A stretch of DNA of 64,000 nt from Oceanobacillus zhaokaii (GCF_003352005.1 NZ_CP024848.1:3543001-3607000); one strand, 5' to 3'; positions 50,753 to 61,660 are shown, counted from the first letter of the stretch. Numbers and translations: made by a program. Notes: a model not told the origin generated them from the letters alone.

Positions 50753-51781
50753 CTAGTTCTCCATATACTTAGATGCAGCTTTCTTCAAACGATTCATTAC
50801 CGCTTGACCTATCCCAACCTCACTGAATGCTTCACAGACGATAAGGTCAACATCACTTGATTTATACTTGCGTAATGCATCATATAAATGGGCAGCAATT
50901 TCATTCATATTATCCCCAAGCGAAAATATCTCTTCTGCTCGCAATTGTTTTGCAGTACTAGCACTTGCTAATACAGCTATCTTCACTCCATTCGCCTGCT
51001 CCTTGTCGATCACTTGCTGTATTTCAAGAGATGTACCTTGAACTAACCATAATGGAACCTCTGGGGAATAATGTCTATATTTCATTCCAGGTGCTTTCGG
51101 CCGCTCCGTTGCACTGACTAAAGCGGGATCTACATTAATATCGCCAACTACAGATTGCAGCTGCTCAACAGTAATACCACCTGGCCTGAGAATCGTTGGG
51201 ATTGCTTCAGTACAATCAATAACTGTTGATTCAACACCAACACCTGTTGCTCCACCATCGAGGATTCCCGCTATTTTACCTTGTAAGTCTTCAAAAACAT
51301 GATAAGCTGTTGTTGGACTCGGTTTTCCTGAAATATTCGCACTTGGTGCAGCAATTGGGATATCACAGTTTCTTAGTAAGGCTTGTGCAACCGGATGATC
51401 AGGAATCCTAACACCGATTGTGGATAATCCTGCTGTAACGTTTTCCGCACACACTCCATTACTCGGTAATACGTAAGTGATCGGTCCAGGTGAAAATGTA
51501 TCGATTAATTTTTTTACGTAAGGCTGGATGTTATCCACAAGCTTTGTTAACTGTTCCAATGTCGCAACATGAGCAATTAATGGATTATCCTGTGGACGCC
51601 CTTTTGCCTCGAATATTTTTAAAACTGCTGCCGAATTCGTTGCATCTGCCCCTAGTCCATACACTGTTTCTGTTGGAAAGGCTACTGTTTGCCCTTGCTT
51701 CAACAATGCCGCAGCTTGATTTATTGCTTGACTATTATAATCTTCATCATCTTGTATAATCCATTTTAATGTATCTACCAT
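50753..51781 (-). CDS. ywlC: Threonylcarbamoyl-AMP synthase (Sua5/YwlC)
   Basis: Makes threonylcarbamoyl-AMP for the t6A37 modification of ANN-decoding tRNAs. About 342 residues: YrdC domain (about 15-210; VAFPTETVYGLGADAT near 33, APSANISGKPSPT near 148) and C-terminal Sua5 domain (about 225-342; APGMKYRHYSPEVPL near 230). Two adjacent ATG codons occur; AGAGGG is best spaced for the one at 51781. The upstream gap contains a cluster of DnaA boxes. Confidence 0.93.
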   Translation of the reverse strand: MVDTLKWIIQDDEDYNSQAINQAAALLKQGQTVAFPTETVYGLGADATNSAAVLKIFEAKGRPQDNPLIAHVATLEQLTKLVDNIQPYVKKLIDTFSPGPITYVLPSNGVCAENVTAGLSTIGVRIPDHPVAQALLRNCDIPIAAPSANISGKPSPTTAYHVFEDLQGKIAGILDGGATGVGVESTVIDCTEAIPTILRPGGITVEQLQSVVGDINVDPALVSATERPKAPGMKYRHYSPEVPLWLVQGTSLEIQQVIDKEQANGVKIAVLASASTAKQLRAEEIFSLGDNMNEIAAHLYDALRKYKSSDVDLIVCEAFSEVGIGQAVMNRLKKAASKYMEN

Positions 51782-51869
51782 CATCGGTCCCTCTTTTCTC
51801 TTTACTATTTTAGAGGATAACAATGATTTACGCAAAATGTTGATAATTAGGTAAAACGGAAAAAATCCT

Positions 51870-52100
51870 ATGAATAGTTATCCACAGGATTTTTCTTGTG
51901 ATAAAAGGACTTATTCGAGAAATGTAATTATTATGCACAAAATCAATGGAATACTAACAGTTTTTTCACAAGTTATCAACATACCCCTGTTGACAATGTG
52001 CATAAGTGAACGTTTTCACCAATTAATAACGGAAGTGTTCTTAATTAAGAAACATTGTAAGACCACCAATTCCCTTTAGTTATTGGGTGGTTATCCACAA
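51870..52100. promoter_or_regulatory. Cluster of five DnaA-box-like sites upstream of ywlC
   Basis: Perfect TTATCCACA at 51878-51886 and at 52091-52099 (the latter inside ywlB). One-mismatch boxes lie at 51931-51939 (TTATGCACA), 51973-51981 (TTATCAACA) and, on the other strand, 51997-52005 (TGTGCATAA). From memory, ywlC is one of the few B. subtilis loci outside oriC with a DnaA-box cluster, so the site appears conserved in position. The rest of the gap has no gene. Confidence 0.75.
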
Positions 52101-52446
52101 AATTCGTATTATTTTGTCGATTGAATTGTAATGCATCTAGCAAAATATCCACTACAGGTTGATGACTGTGTACATAAACACTTTTTGCGCGTTTCTCTCT
52201 TGCCATTAGTAAAATTGCCTCAAGCAGAAAAGGTAATTTATTCGCTGCCGATTTTGTAATATAAAGCTGTTTTAACCAATAAACTTCATTTTCCACTGGT
52301 TCTAACGAAAAACAGCCTTCAATCACAGATTGATTTTCAACAACATAACCTGATTTTAATAAAGTTTCTCTATCTATACTTTCATTTTGCTTAAAAAACT
52401 TCTCCAACTGCGTTTCATCTGCTTGAAGTGCCGGAATAATATTCAT
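52045..52446 (-). CDS. ywlB: GNAT-like N-acetyltransferase family protein YwlB
   Basis: A 133-residue protein of the acetyltransferase-like YwlB family between ywlC and spoIIR, the B. subtilis position. The GNAT core pattern is partly visible (VYWLKQLYITKSAANKLPFL near 65-85, where the acetyl-CoA loop would lie), followed by KSVYVHSHQPVVDILLDALQF. The typical R/Q-x-x-G-x-G/A loop is not clearly present, so catalysis is uncertain. AGGAGAGG is 8 bases before the ATG at 52446; a GTG nine bases upstream overlaps that site. Confidence 0.75.
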   Translation of the reverse strand: MNIIPALQADETQLEKFFKQNESIDRETLLKSGYVVENQSVIEGCFSLEPVENEVYWLKQLYITKSAANKLPFLLEAILLMAREKRAKSVYVHSHQPVVDILLDALQFNRQNNTNFVDNHPITKGNWWSYNVS

Positions 52447-52531
52447 CTTGCACACCTCTCCTCGTATTGTTAATAGAATGAAAGAACGGCTTTCTTTTCC
52501 TTTCTATCATCTTATGTAAATACTAGAGAAA

Positions 52532-53152
52532 CTATGACCAGCCGAACCATTCAAATAGAAAGAATTTCACTTCTGGTTCCTCTTCTTCAGTTAATTCTTC
52601 ATTTTCTTCCTCCAGCTCTGTACTCTCCGCATCTGCAGCAGATGCAACATTAGCACCAAATGAAAAATCTAGAAAGCATAGTGGTGGGAATAATACACAC
52701 CACCAATTCGCGCCATTTCCCTCGCCAATTGTGATTAAAATCGCCTCATATTCACCAGCTGGATATAAATAAGTTCCATATAATTTCGTTGGGAAGGCTA
52801 TGTTTTCACCATATTCAACTGTAAATTCATTTTCCGTTCCTTCTTCTTTAATTACTTCTGCAACAATTTCATTTATTTCCGGCAGCTGGGCTTCAATTAA
52901 TGTCCGGGCTTCTTCAATGTCTGTGATATCCTTTACCCATTCACTAATTTCCCGATTCACACGATCGCGTACATGTCGTTTGACTTCCTGATCACGTTCA
53001 TTATCACTATTTGCCAAAATTCGCAGGCGAATTGCTTCGTCTGGAATCTGTTGATAATTATATTCTAAATCTGTAGTTTGACTCGCACCTTTCGTAGGAA
53101 ACATGGTAAATATTAAAATAAAAATAAATGCAAAAAATACTAGTTTCTTCAT
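52532..53152 (-). CDS. spoIIR: Stage II sporulation protein R
   Basis: Forespore signal made under SigF and secreted into the intermembrane space to trigger SpoIIGA cleavage of pro-SigE in the mother cell. 206 residues: signal peptide (1-23), a conserved domain with IPDEAIRLRILANSDNERDQ near 37 and KRHVRDRVN near 58, and the family ending WWCVLFPPLCFLDFSFG near 150. An acidic Glu-rich segment near 175-195 precedes a hydrophobic VKFFLFEWFGWS tail. Confidence 0.95.
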   Translation of the reverse strand: MKKLVFFAFIFILIFTMFPTKGASQTTDLEYNYQQIPDEAIRLRILANSDNERDQEVKRHVRDRVNREISEWVKDITDIEEARTLIEAQLPEINEIVAEVIKEEGTENEFTVEYGENIAFPTKLYGTYLYPAGEYEAILITIGEGNGANWWCVLFPPLCFLDFSFGANVASAADAESTELEEENEELTEEEEPEVKFFLFEWFGWS

Positions 53153-53610
53153 CGTTTCATTCCCCTCTCCTTCTGATAGCCTCAGTATGGACAGTGAAAA
53201 TGGATTCTAAACTAGTATTCTAGTAATTTTATTTTAGATTACAATTGCTCACTAGCTTACCGCTCCAAAAATACACTTCGCGCACCTTAGGAGGGCTGGA
53301 GAGCCTCCTTGTGCTGCTGCACTTCGAAGTCTCATCTAGGCCCTTCCTCTCGCAGGAGTCTTCGTGTATTTCCTACGCTGGGGTGATGCGAAATCTTTAA
53401 TCTTTCTAAATTAAAGTGGCATATGTACCAAATATGGCCCTCGATTGGAACTGCGGACGGATACTCCCCGAAAATAAAGATTGATTTTCTCCGTTGGCGA
53501 TGTTACTCTTCCGAAAACTTCTTTCTGGGGAATATTAAGGGCTTAGCCGCATTGGGAATCAACAGCTCAGAATTTCATGGAGAATTTGGGAATGAATAAT
53601 ATAAGCTGGC
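53153..53610. other. Intergenic region with repeat, upstream of spoIIR
   Basis: Contains family 1 repeat copy 5. The remaining 200 bases (53394-53610) have a TCCCC / GGGGA bracket (about 53472-53544) and no gene. The spoIIR promoter should be near 53160-53260 but I could not place it. Confidence 0.55.
53261..53393 (+). repeat. 130-bp inverted-end repeat, family 1, copy 5
   Basis: CGCTCCAAAAATACACTTCGC start, a GGCTGGAGAGCC centre with GTGCTGCTGCAC inner hairpin, and TCTTCGTGTATTTCC end. Full length. Confidence 0.85.
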
Positions 53611-54462
53611 TTACAATTTGGCAGCTATAATTCTATCCTTCCCATTGATATCTTGAATTGTTTGAACTTTACTCGTTGGAAAAGTATGTTCGATTATTGA
53701 ACTTACCGATTCCGCTTGGGTATAACCGATTTCAAATGCTAAGGTTGTATTCTGCTTCACTGCTAGCTGTGCCTGATTGATGATTTGTTTGTATGCGGCT
53801 AAGCCATTCTCATCAGCAAATAATGCTAGGTCTGGGTCGAAGTTTTGTACGGTATCAGATAGCTTTTCTGTTTTTGCAATATAAGGGGGATTTGAAACGA
53901 TCATATCTGCTTGAATTCCCTCATCAATAATTGGCTGCAAGAAGTTTCCTTCAAGAAAGTGAATCTTCGCGTTTAATCGTTCCGCATTCTCCATTGCAAC
54001 ATGGAGTGCATCTGGAGATATATCTGTTGCATACACTGTGGCATGCGGGAGTTCTAAGGCGAGTGAGATTGCAATTGCTCCACTGCCAGTTCCAACATCA
54101 ACGATTGTAAGGGCTTGTCCGTCATAGTCACGCTCTGTGGCGTTTATTAAATATTGTACAAGCTCCTCTGTTTCCGGTCTTGGGATGAGCACATTCTGAT
54201 TGACAAGAAACTTTCTGCCATAAAAACTTTCTACTCCTGTAAGGTGTTGGACCGGTATGCCCGTTTCTGCATGCTTTTTAATATCTTCCTTAAACTTTGC
54301 AATAATCGAATCTGCAACCGAATCCTGCATCATCATATAAAACTCAGGTCTCGAAACCTCTAAATAATGTTGGAGCAAGATTTCGGCAACTCTCGGTTCA
54401 CGGTCATGCTTCTCTAAAAAAAGAGAAGCCCATTTTAGGACTTCATATTGTTTATTTTCCAT
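53611..54462 (-). CDS. prmC: Peptide chain release factor glutamine methyltransferase PrmC
   Basis: Methylates the Gln of the GGQ loop in release factors, using S-adenosylmethionine. About 283 residues: helical N-terminal domain, then a Rossmann methyltransferase with IVDVGTGSGAIAISLALEL near 111 and the substrate-binding NPPYIAKTE near 180. Its ATG (54462) overlaps the prfA stop region, so the enzyme is coupled to its substrate's gene. An in-frame GTG/TTG a few codons upstream is possible. Confidence 0.94.
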   Translation of the reverse strand: MENKQYEVLKWASLFLEKHDREPRVAEILLQHYLEVSRPEFYMMMQDSVADSIIAKFKEDIKKHAETGIPVQHLTGVESFYGRKFLVNQNVLIPRPETEELVQYLINATERDYDGQALTIVDVGTGSGAIAISLALELPHATVYATDISPDALHVAMENAERLNAKIHFLEGNFLQPIIDEGIQADMIVSNPPYIAKTEKLSDTVQNFDPDLALFADENGLAAYKQIINQAQLAVKQNTTLAFEIGYTQAESVSSIIEHTFPTSKVQTIQDINGKDRIIAAKL

Positions 54463-54463
54463 A

Positions 54464-55534
54464 TTATTCACCAATATGCTCTAGCTTTTCCATTTGTTCT
54501 GCAGATTGTAATGCTTCGATAAATTCATCTAACTTCCCTTGAAGAATTTGGTCAAGCTTCTGAATTGTTAAGCCAATTCGGTGATCGGTAACACGGTTTT
54601 GCGGGAAATTGTACGTGCGGATTCGTTCCGAGCGATCTCCTGTACCAACTGCAGATTTACGAGTTTCATCTAATTCTGCCTGTGCTTCTTGCTGGAACTT
54701 ATCATAAATCCTTGCTCTTAGTACTTTCATTGCTTTTTCTTTATTTTTGATCTGTGATTTTTCATCTTGAATTGAAACTACAATCCCTGTTGGCTCATGT
54801 GTTAAACGAACTGCAGACATTGTTGTATTTACACTTTGCCCACCAGGTCCACTAGATGCAAATGTATCAACACGGATATCCTTTTCATGTACTTCAACTT
54901 CCACATCTTCTGCTTCAGGTAAAACAGCTACCGTTGCCGTAGAAGTATGAATACGACCGCCAGATTCTGTTTCTGGTACACGTTGTACACGATGTGCTCC
55001 ATTTTCATATTTCAGCTTCGAATATGCACCATTTCCGTTGATCATAAAGATTATTTCTTTATAGCCACCAACACCAGTTGTATGAGCTTCCATCATTTCC
55101 GTTTTCCAGCCCTGATTCTCTGCATAACGAGAATACATTCTGTACAGATCCCCAGCAAATAATGCCGCTTCATCTCCACCAGCTGCGCCGCGAATTTCCA
55201 TAAATACGTTTTTATCGTCATTTGGATCTTTTGGCAGAAGTAATATCTTCATCTTTTCTTCCAAATCCATTTTTGACTGGGTTAGCTCAGCGATTTCTGC
55301 TTTGACCATCTCTTGCATATCAGCGTCTTGTTCATCCCCAAGCATTTCCTTCGCATCCGTTAACTGGGAGTCAACATCTTTATATTCACGAAAGGCTTGA
55401 ACCGCATCTGCCAATCCTGATTGTTCCTTCGAATATTCACGTAGTTTATTCGTATTACTTATTACTTCTGGATCACTTAATAATTCGTTTAATTTATTAT
55501 AACGATCTTCTAATGATTGTAAACGGTCTAACAT
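54464..55534 (-). CDS. prfA: Peptide chain release factor 1
   Basis: Recognises UAA and UAG stop codons and triggers peptide release. About 356 residues, matching the usual length with start MLDRLQSL at 55534 (AGAGG upstream). The catalytic GGQ is in [18 protein letters not shown] near 227-245; the Gln is the PrmC target. Domain order is normal. Confidence 0.96.
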   Translation of the reverse strand: MLDRLQSLEDRYNKLNELLSDPEVISNTNKLREYSKEQSGLADAVQAFREYKDVDSQLTDAKEMLGDEQDADMQEMVKAEIAELTQSKMDLEEKMKILLLPKDPNDDKNVFMEIRGAAGGDEAALFAGDLYRMYSRYAENQGWKTEMMEAHTTGVGGYKEIIFMINGNGAYSKLKYENGAHRVQRVPETESGGRIHTSTATVAVLPEAEDVEVEVHEKDIRVDTFASSGPGGQSVNTTMSAVRLTHEPTGIVVSIQDEKSQIKNKEKAMKVLRARIYDKFQQEAQAELDETRKSAVGTGDRSERIRTYNFPQNRVTDHRIGLTIQKLDQILQGKLDEFIEALQSAEQMEKLEHIGE

Positions 55535-55618
55535 CACGAACACCTCTTTCTGATTAACAGTATCATTATAGTATACTCAAAGGATGCGGTCAAAATTTAT
55601 TTAGTATGTGCTGAAGAT

Positions 55619-55646
55619 TAAAAAAGAGCACCAATCAGGCGCTCTA
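55619..55646 (-). terminator. tdk terminator
   Basis: AGAGCGCC / GGTGCTCT (one G-T pair) with a 5-base loop, then TTTTTT on the minus strand. It overlaps the tdk stop codon. Confidence 0.8.
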
Positions 55647-56264
55647 ATCAGATACTTTGGATAGCTTTTGTAATAGTTGAATACTCGGTTTATTAGGTAC
55701 TTCATGATGATGACGGCATCTTGGCTCGTAGGATTCCGATGCACCGACCAAAATAACGGAATCATCATAGGATGCTGGTTTTCCGTTGATTAGGCGCTGT
55801 GTTCTATTTGCAGGAGCGCCACAAACTGGGCAAATCGCACTTAATTTTGTTACAGACTCACTGATTGCCATTAGCTTAGGAACTGGTCCAAATGGCTCCC
55901 CACGGAAATCCATATCAAGACCTGCTACAACAACGCGAATTCCTCGATTTGCTAGTACATCGGCAATATCAACAATACTATCATCAAAAAACTGCACCTC
56001 ATCAATTGCAATGAAATCCACTGTTTTATCAATATGATTAAGCACTTCTTCCGAGCTGTTAATCGGTATCGCCAATGTTGATGTTCCATTATGGGAAACG
56101 ACAGATTTTTCTTCATAACGATTGTCAATTGCTGGTTTAAATACACGCATCGTTAGATTCGCATAAGCAGCACGGCGAACGCGACGAATCAATTCCTCTG
56201 ATTTTCCAGAAAACATACTGCCACAAATTACTTCAACCCAGCCGCTTTGCTTCATTACATACAT
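55644..56264 (-). CDS. tdk: Thymidine kinase
   Basis: Phosphorylates thymidine to dTMP in the salvage pathway. 206 residues of the type II family. P-loop [14 protein letters not shown] near 15, DEVQFFD near 92, and a structural zinc site built from [13 protein letters not shown] (near 148) and RCRHHHEVP (near 187). The ATG at 56264 has GAGGG 10 bases upstream; an internal ATG three codons on is an alternative. Confidence 0.95.
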   Translation of the reverse strand: MYVMKQSGWVEVICGSMFSGKSEELIRRVRRAAYANLTMRVFKPAIDNRYEEKSVVSHNGTSTLAIPINSSEEVLNHIDKTVDFIAIDEVQFFDDSIVDIADVLANRGIRVVVAGLDMDFRGEPFGPVPKLMAISESVTKLSAICPVCGAPANRTQRLINGKPASYDDSVILVGASESYEPRCRHHHEVPNKPSIQLLQKLSKVSD

Positions 56265-56369
56265 TTACAAGAATCCCTCACTTTAGCGTTGTATAAAAAA
56301 GTTATGTATGTTGTTTAGTTTACCACTAAATACAACATATTAACTTGTAATTCGTCAATTTTAAAAAGT

Positions 56370-56404
56370 AAAAAACAGGCAAAATATAGACATTTTGCCT
56401 GTTC
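56370..56404 (-). terminator. rpmE2 terminator
   Basis: AACAGGCAAAAT pairs perfectly with ATTTTGCCTGTT around a 6-base loop, with a TTTTTT run on the minus strand. Confidence 0.9.
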
Positions 56405-56474
56405 TCCTAGTAAAATATGTCGGATACTTCACTTTTATTATGCAGCTACAACTATTATAAGTTGTTTCAGCTTT

Positions 56475-56723
56475 TTATTTAAGATTATATTTCTTCTTGA
56501 ATCGGTCAACACGGCCGCCGACTTTATCAGCTTTTTGTTTACCAGTATAGAACGGATGAGAATCAGAGCTAATTTCAACTCGGATTAATGGGTATGTGTT
56601 GCCATCTTCCCATTCGATTGTTTCACTAGATCCTCTAGTTGATCCACTCAAAAATTTGAAGTCTGAGCTAGTATCAAGAAATACTACTTTTTGGTATTCT
56701 GGATGAATATCCTTTTTCATCAT
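56475..56723 (-). CDS. rpmE2: Ribosomal protein L31, type B (zinc-independent)
   Basis: Large-subunit ribosomal protein, 82 residues. Type B L31 features: [19 protein letters not shown] start, [24 protein letters not shown] centre, and [10 protein letters not shown] end. The two CxxC pairs of the zinc-binding type A form are absent (the HPFYTG block has SSDSHP instead of CSECHP). It sits between rho and tdk, which is where B. subtilis keeps its type A rpmE. Two adjacent ATG codons follow AAGGAG; either could start the protein. Confidence 0.93.
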   Translation of the reverse strand: MMKKDIHPEYQKVVFLDTSSDFKFLSGSTRGSSETIEWEDGNTYPLIRVEISSDSHPFYTGKQKADKVGGRVDRFKKKYNLK

Positions 56724-56890
56724 CTTCTACTCCTTTTTGCCCTGAGTCCTTTGGAAACAGAGTTATTGTAAGAGCCGTCATAGGTTAAAAAACCTTATCA
56801 AAACTCACATAAAATGATTATACCAGTGTGAACGTGTGATTGCAATAGCTAGTAAAAAATTTAATATAGCAAGATACATTACTAAACTTA

Positions 56891-58171
56891 CTATTTCTTG
56901 ATTCCTTTCCGCTTCATTTCCTCATCCATTTGCACAAAGAATTCTTCATTGCTCTTCGATGATTTTAGCTTTCTTAGGAATCGTTCCAAGAAGTTTTGTG
57001 AATCCTGCATTGTCTTACGAATTGCCCACATCTTATCAAGCTGATCTTTAGAAACAAGTAATTCCTCTTTACGCGTCCCGGATCGCAGAATATCGATAGC
57101 AGGGAAAATTCTGCGATCCGATAAATTACGGTCTAAGTGCAGTTCCATATTTCCTGTACCTTTAAATTCTTCATAAATGACATCATCCATACGCGAGCCA
57201 GTATCAACTAAAGCTGTTGCTAATATCGTAAAGCTTCCGCCCTCTTCAATGTTTCTTGCAGCTCCGAAAAATCGTTTCGGACGGTGGAATGCAGCTGGAT
57301 CAATCCCACCTGAAAGCGTACGACCGCTTGGTGGAATAACCAAGTTATAAGCACGTGCAAGCCTAGTAATACTATCCATCAAAATAATGACATCACGTTT
57401 ATGCTCTACTAATCGCATCGCACGTTCCAGCACGAGCTCAGACACTTTAATATGATTTTCTGGAACCTCATCAAAGGTGGAGCTTACAACATCAACATCC
57501 TTCGCAACTGAACGTTCAATATCAGTTACCTCTTCTGGACGTTCATCAACAAGTAAAATAATTAATTTTGCTTCTGGATGGTTAACGGTAATACTGTTAG
57601 CAATTTCCTTGATTAACGTAGTTTTCCCAGCTTTAGGTGGTGCAACAATTAGACCACGTTGGCCAAATCCAACCGGCGTCATTAGATCAATGATCCGCGT
57701 GGAAAGCTGATTCGTTTCCGTTTCTAATTTCATAAAACGGTTTGGATACAATGCTGTTAGTCCAGGAAAATGAACGCGTTCTTTCGATGTTTCAGGGTCT
57801 TCGCTATTTACTGCATCAACATGCAACAGGCCATAATAACGCTCGTTTTCTTTCGGCGGGCGTACCTTCCCTGATACTTTATCACCGTTCCTAAGATCAA
57901 AGCGGCGAATTTGTGAAGCAGAAATGTAAATATCTTCGGCACTTGGAGAGTAATTAATTGGTCTTAAGAAGCCAAATCCTTCTGAGGGGATAATTTCTAA
58001 CACACCATCCATAAATAAGAAGCCATCTTTTTCTGCCTGTGCTTTTAAAATTGCAAATATAAGTTCTTTTTTCGTTAGTTTTGCATAATAAGAGACTTTA
58101 TATTCTTTCGCTAATGAATAAAGTTCTTTTAATGTTAATACCTCTAATTGAGAGATTGTTAATGCGGACAT
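56891..58171 (-). CDS. rho: Transcription termination factor Rho
   Basis: Hexameric RNA helicase ending transcription at Rho-dependent sites. 426 residues: N-terminal SAP-like region, cold-shock-type RNA-binding domain (about 50-115, [20 protein letters not shown]), Walker [16 protein letters not shown] near 180, [12 protein letters not shown] near 209, and the Q/R-loop regions [13 protein letters not shown] near 284. GGTGAT precedes the ATG. Confidence 0.96.
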   Translation of the reverse strand: MSALTISQLEVLTLKELYSLAKEYKVSYYAKLTKKELIFAILKAQAEKDGFLFMDGVLEIIPSEGFGFLRPINYSPSAEDIYISASQIRRFDLRNGDKVSGKVRPPKENERYYGLLHVDAVNSEDPETSKERVHFPGLTALYPNRFMKLETETNQLSTRIIDLMTPVGFGQRGLIVAPPKAGKTTLIKEIANSITVNHPEAKLIILLVDERPEEVTDIERSVAKDVDVVSSTFDEVPENHIKVSELVLERAMRLVEHKRDVIILMDSITRLARAYNLVIPPSGRTLSGGIDPAAFHRPKRFFGAARNIEEGGSFTILATALVDTGSRMDDVIYEEFKGTGNMELHLDRNLSDRRIFPAIDILRSGTRKEELLVSKDQLDKMWAIRKTMQDSQNFLERFLRKLKSSKSNEEFFVQMDEEMKRKGIKK

Positions 58172-58813
58172 TCTATCACCACGCCTATTCGTATTTATAT
58201 CTTTAAATTTAATATTTGAAAAAATTTAATTCTTTCTCACGATGATTTTGTTCTTCCTGTATTAAAGTTTATTTTTGTGAATGAAACTTCCTTGAGTGGA
58301 GTGTTCTTCTCCCCGCTAAGATGAGGTTGGATTGCTTTTTAGAATGTGTTTGAAAACCAGTCTTTCACTATTTCATTTGCAGTGCTCATTTTTCGAGGGG
58401 TATACCTTAATATTAGAAATCTAGGGTTTAGCCGAACTTACTTGTTATTATATCGTTCTACTTCTATTATGGAAGATGTCCGTTGAGAGATGTAGAATTT
58501 ATGCAGAAGCTTAAGTCAGAAGTTTATTAAAAATTATAGCTAAATTATTCTTAGTGTAATTATGATAGCGGTTTTATTCAAGTATAAACATACTTGCCAA
58601 GAAGGCTCTATCTTAAACATTTATTATAATACGCCTTTAATCAGTAATATTCAATACTAATTAGAGAAATTATATTTTTTGTGTAAAATTTTATATTTTA
58701 GTTTATCTACTAAATCAGGAATGCGTGATAGGCTTCGTTTACTATAGTCTCTACTCTTATTATTACTAGTTATATAGAGTTGATTATCATCATCAACCAA
58801 ATAACGTAATGAT
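58172..58813. other. Long intergenic region between glpX and rho
   Basis: About 640 bases without a convincing gene. A minus-strand frame at 58657-59001 overlaps glpX and lacks a ribosome site. This stretch should hold the rho leader; a CTCCCC / CGAGGGG bracket near 58311-58402 could form a hairpin. No riboswitch class is recognisable. Confidence 0.5.
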
Positions 58814-58854
58814 GAAAGGAAAGGAAGCCTATATGCTTCGGCTTCCTTTCTTTC
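58814..58854 (-). terminator. glpX terminator
   Basis: AAAGGAAGCC (58820-58829) pairs with GGCTTCCTTT (58840-58849), followed by CCTTTC on the minus strand. Confidence 0.8.
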
Positions 58855-58873
58855 ATTATTTGCAACACATTTA

Positions 58874-59842
58874 TTAAGGCTGCATGACAAGATTAGGTTT
58901 TTTCTGTAAGCTATGTTTTCCTTCAATAAAGCGGACTGTTCCGCTCTTCGCTCGCATAACAACGGTCGATGTTGTTGCATTAGAGCCTTTAAATTGTACA
59001 CCTTTTAGTAATTCGCCATCTGTAACTCCTGTTGCAGCGAAGATTGCATCATCACCACTACAAAAATCGTCCATGTAAAATACTTTGTCCAAATCGGTAA
59101 TACCCATTTCATGGCATCGAGCGATTTCCTCGTTATTGGAAGGAAGAAGTTTGCCTTGTATTTCCCCGCCTAAGCATTTTAATGCAGCTGCTGCCAGTAC
59201 CCCTTCAGGAGCTCCGCCACTCCCTAATAAAATATCGACACCAGTATCATCAAAGGCTGTATTGATTGCCGCGGCAACATCACCTGCTGGAATTAACTTT
59301 ATTCTAGCACCAGAATTACGAATCTCTTGAATCAATTTCGCATGTCGTGGACGATCTAATACGGTTGCAACAATGTCCTCTATATCTTTATTCTTTGCCT
59401 TTGCAACTGCTTTTAAATTTTCAATGACAGGCGCGTTAATATCAATCTTTCCTACTGCTTCTGGTCCAACAGCAATCTTATCCATATACATATCTGGTGC
59501 ATGTAACAGCGAACCTCTATCCGCAATTGCAATAACAGACAGGGCGTTCCATGATCCTTGAGCAACAATATCGGTTCCTTCTAATGGATCAACAGCAACG
59601 TCAACACCTGGCCCATCACCTGTTCCAAGCTTCTCACCAATATATAGCATCGGCGCTTCATCCATTTCTCCCTCACCAATCACGACAGTTCCTCGCATCG
59701 GAATGGTATCGAAGACCGAGCGCATTGCTGTAGTTGCGGCATCATCTGCCTCATCCTTTACACCTCTACCCATCCAACGTGCAGATGATAATGCAGCTGC
59801 CTCAGTAACGCGAACGATTTCCATTGATAAACTTCTTTCCAT
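58874..59842 (-). CDS. glpX: Class II fructose-1,6-bisphosphatase GlpX
   Basis: Hydrolyses fructose-1,6-bisphosphate in gluconeogenesis. 322 residues of the lithium-sensitive phosphatase fold. Metal ligands in [14 protein letters not shown] near 53 and [16 protein letters not shown] near 80; the substrate-loop [21 protein letters not shown] is near 205. GGGAGAG precedes the ATG. It lies between murAB and rho, as in B. subtilis. Confidence 0.95.
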   Translation of the reverse strand: MERSLSMEIVRVTEAAALSSARWMGRGVKDEADDAATTAMRSVFDTIPMRGTVVIGEGEMDEAPMLYIGEKLGTGDGPGVDVAVDPLEGTDIVAQGSWNALSVIAIADRGSLLHAPDMYMDKIAVGPEAVGKIDINAPVIENLKAVAKAKNKDIEDIVATVLDRPRHAKLIQEIRNSGARIKLIPAGDVAAAINTAFDDTGVDILLGSGGAPEGVLAAAALKCLGGEIQGKLLPSNNEEIARCHEMGITDLDKVFYMDDFCSGDDAIFAATGVTDGELLKGVQFKGSNATTSTVVMRAKSGTVRFIEGKHSLQKKPNLVMQP

Positions 59843-59939
59843 AATGTATCTCTCCCTTTTTAATAAAATATTCTCATCCCAAAAGAATTACTTTATTAAA
59901 TAAGGCTTACAATTGGATTATTATTAATGAGGCTTCACA

Positions 59940-61226
59940 TTATGAGTTCTGAAATTGAATAACTTCCTTTTCGGTCATCTCTTCTCTCCATACTCTTGCA
60001 CCGAGGCCAATAAGTTTCTCTGTAATATTCTCATAGCCTCTATCAATATGCTCTAAGCCCGTTATCTCTGTTATTCCATTTGCCATAAGTCCAGCTACAA
60101 TTAATGATGCACCTGCACGTAAATCACTCGCTTTTACTTTTGCACCTTCTAATTGGGCTGGTCCTGAGACAATTACCGATCCACCCTCAACTTTAATTGT
60201 TGCATTCATCCTTCTTAATTCATCAATATGCTTTAGTCGAGCAGAGTAGATTGTATCGATTAAGACCCCAGTCCCTGTTGCTCTTGTCAATAATGATGTA
60301 AAAGGCTGCTGGAGATCTGTAGGAAATCCTGGGTAAACTAATGTTTTGATATCCACGCTTTTTAGTTGTCTTTGTGGTCTGATTAACAATTGTTCATCGC
60401 TTTCTTCAATTGATACACCCATTTCTCTAAGTTTAGCGAGCAGGGATTCAATATGCCTTGTAATTACATTATCGATGATTACTTCTTCACCTTGAGCTGC
60501 TGCCGCAATCGCATATGTGCCTGCTTCAATTCGGTCAGGGATAATCGTATGCTTGCAGCCATGAAGTGTTGGTACACCCTCAATTCGAATAACATCTGTA
60601 CCTACACCCTTAATCTTTGCTCCCATATTCGTTAACAATGTTGCGACATCGATAATTTCTGGTTCCTTTGCAGCATTCTCAATAATCGTTTTACCTTTTG
60701 CTTTAACTGCTGCAAGCATAATATTGATTGTTGCACCAACACTAACAACATCCAAATAAATTCTTGCGCCTCTTAATTCCTTTGCTCGCAAATAAATTGC
60801 ACCTTGCTCATTCGTGACTTCCGCACCTAGTGCTTCGAAGCCTTTAATATGCTGATCAATCGGACGTGGTCCTAAATAACAACCTCCAGGAAGACCAATT
60901 ACTGCCTTATTAAATTTACCAAGCATTGCACCCATGAAATAATAAGATGCGCGAAGCTTCTTCACTTTCCCATTTGGCAATGGCATTGCAACCATATTTT
61001 CTGGATTGATTGTCATTGCTTGTCCATTATATGATACTTGACCACCAATTTCTTCTAGTAAATCTCCTAATGTATGAACATCAGAAATTTCCGGAAGTCC
61101 TTCCAAGGTAACTGGAGAATCCGCTAATATGGATGCTGGTAACAAAGCAACAGCACTATTTTTGGCACCACTTATTCGTACCATGCCATTTAATGTATGG
61201 CCACCTTCAATTAACATCTTTTGCAT
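59940..61226 (-). CDS. murAB: UDP-GlcNAc 1-carboxyvinyltransferase MurAB (MurZ)
   Basis: Second MurA paralogue, 428 residues, catalysing the same enolpyruvyl transfer as MurAA. Lys22-Asn23 in [12 protein letters not shown] and the catalytic Cys116 in [17 protein letters not shown] are intact, so it should be active and fosfomycin-sensitive. Low-GC Gram-positives keep two copies. The position between tal and glpX matches B. subtilis murAB. Confidence 0.95.
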   Translation of the reverse strand: MQKMLIEGGHTLNGMVRISGAKNSAVALLPASILADSPVTLEGLPEISDVHTLGDLLEEIGGQVSYNGQAMTINPENMVAMPLPNGKVKKLRASYYFMGAMLGKFNKAVIGLPGGCYLGPRPIDQHIKGFEALGAEVTNEQGAIYLRAKELRGARIYLDVVSVGATINIMLAAVKAKGKTIIENAAKEPEIIDVATLLTNMGAKIKGVGTDVIRIEGVPTLHGCKHTIIPDRIEAGTYAIAAAAQGEEVIIDNVITRHIESLLAKLREMGVSIEESDEQLLIRPQRQLKSVDIKTLVYPGFPTDLQQPFTSLLTRATGTGVLIDTIYSARLKHIDELRRMNATIKVEGGSVIVSGPAQLEGAKVKASDLRAGASLIVAGLMANGITEITGLEHIDRGYENITEKLIGLGARVWREEMTEKEVIQFQNS

Positions 61227-61660
61227 ATAAATAACCCCGCTTTTAGAGGTTGTTCAAATCAAATTTGAACACACGTCATTTCTTTTTACTTTTTGGAAAC
61301 AAAGACATAGCCGACACCTAATACAAATACCCTATTCGTAAAAAAGCGAAATTGATTTCATCAAATTGATTAATGAAATCACACTCATGTCCGTAAATAG
61401 TTGAGGAGAAAAGTCAGGATAATTAGTTGGAGATATAAATAACGAGTTGCCGACTCAGAGATTGCCCCGTTCGATTTGCCTCGTTTCTGTAATTCTTATG
61501 ATGTATGATCCCTCTAACATCCTTGGTTACACTTTTTGCATAAAAAATATGATAAACTTTCATACTTGGTTAATAAATATCTATATTCAACAAGCTGTAC
61601 GTTACTTAATGGGACTCTACTTTTAGTTTTTACAAATTAAAGTTATTCATACCATTAGTT
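61227..61660. other. Intergenic region between tal and murAB
   Basis: Holds an inverted repeat TGATTTCAT / ATGAAATCA (about 61352-61380) and AT-rich DNA presumably including the murAB promoter. No gene is seen. Confidence 0.5.

Noticed and set aside
53472..58402. Possible third repeat family sharing CCCC...GGGG brackets near 53472, 58311 and 32900
   Set aside because: Similarity is limited to short G/C runs and a few words such as TTAGCCG; not convincing by eye.
58657..59001. Minus-strand 114-codon frame overlapping the glpX end
   Set aside because: Runs out of frame through glpX and its terminator; no ribosome site.
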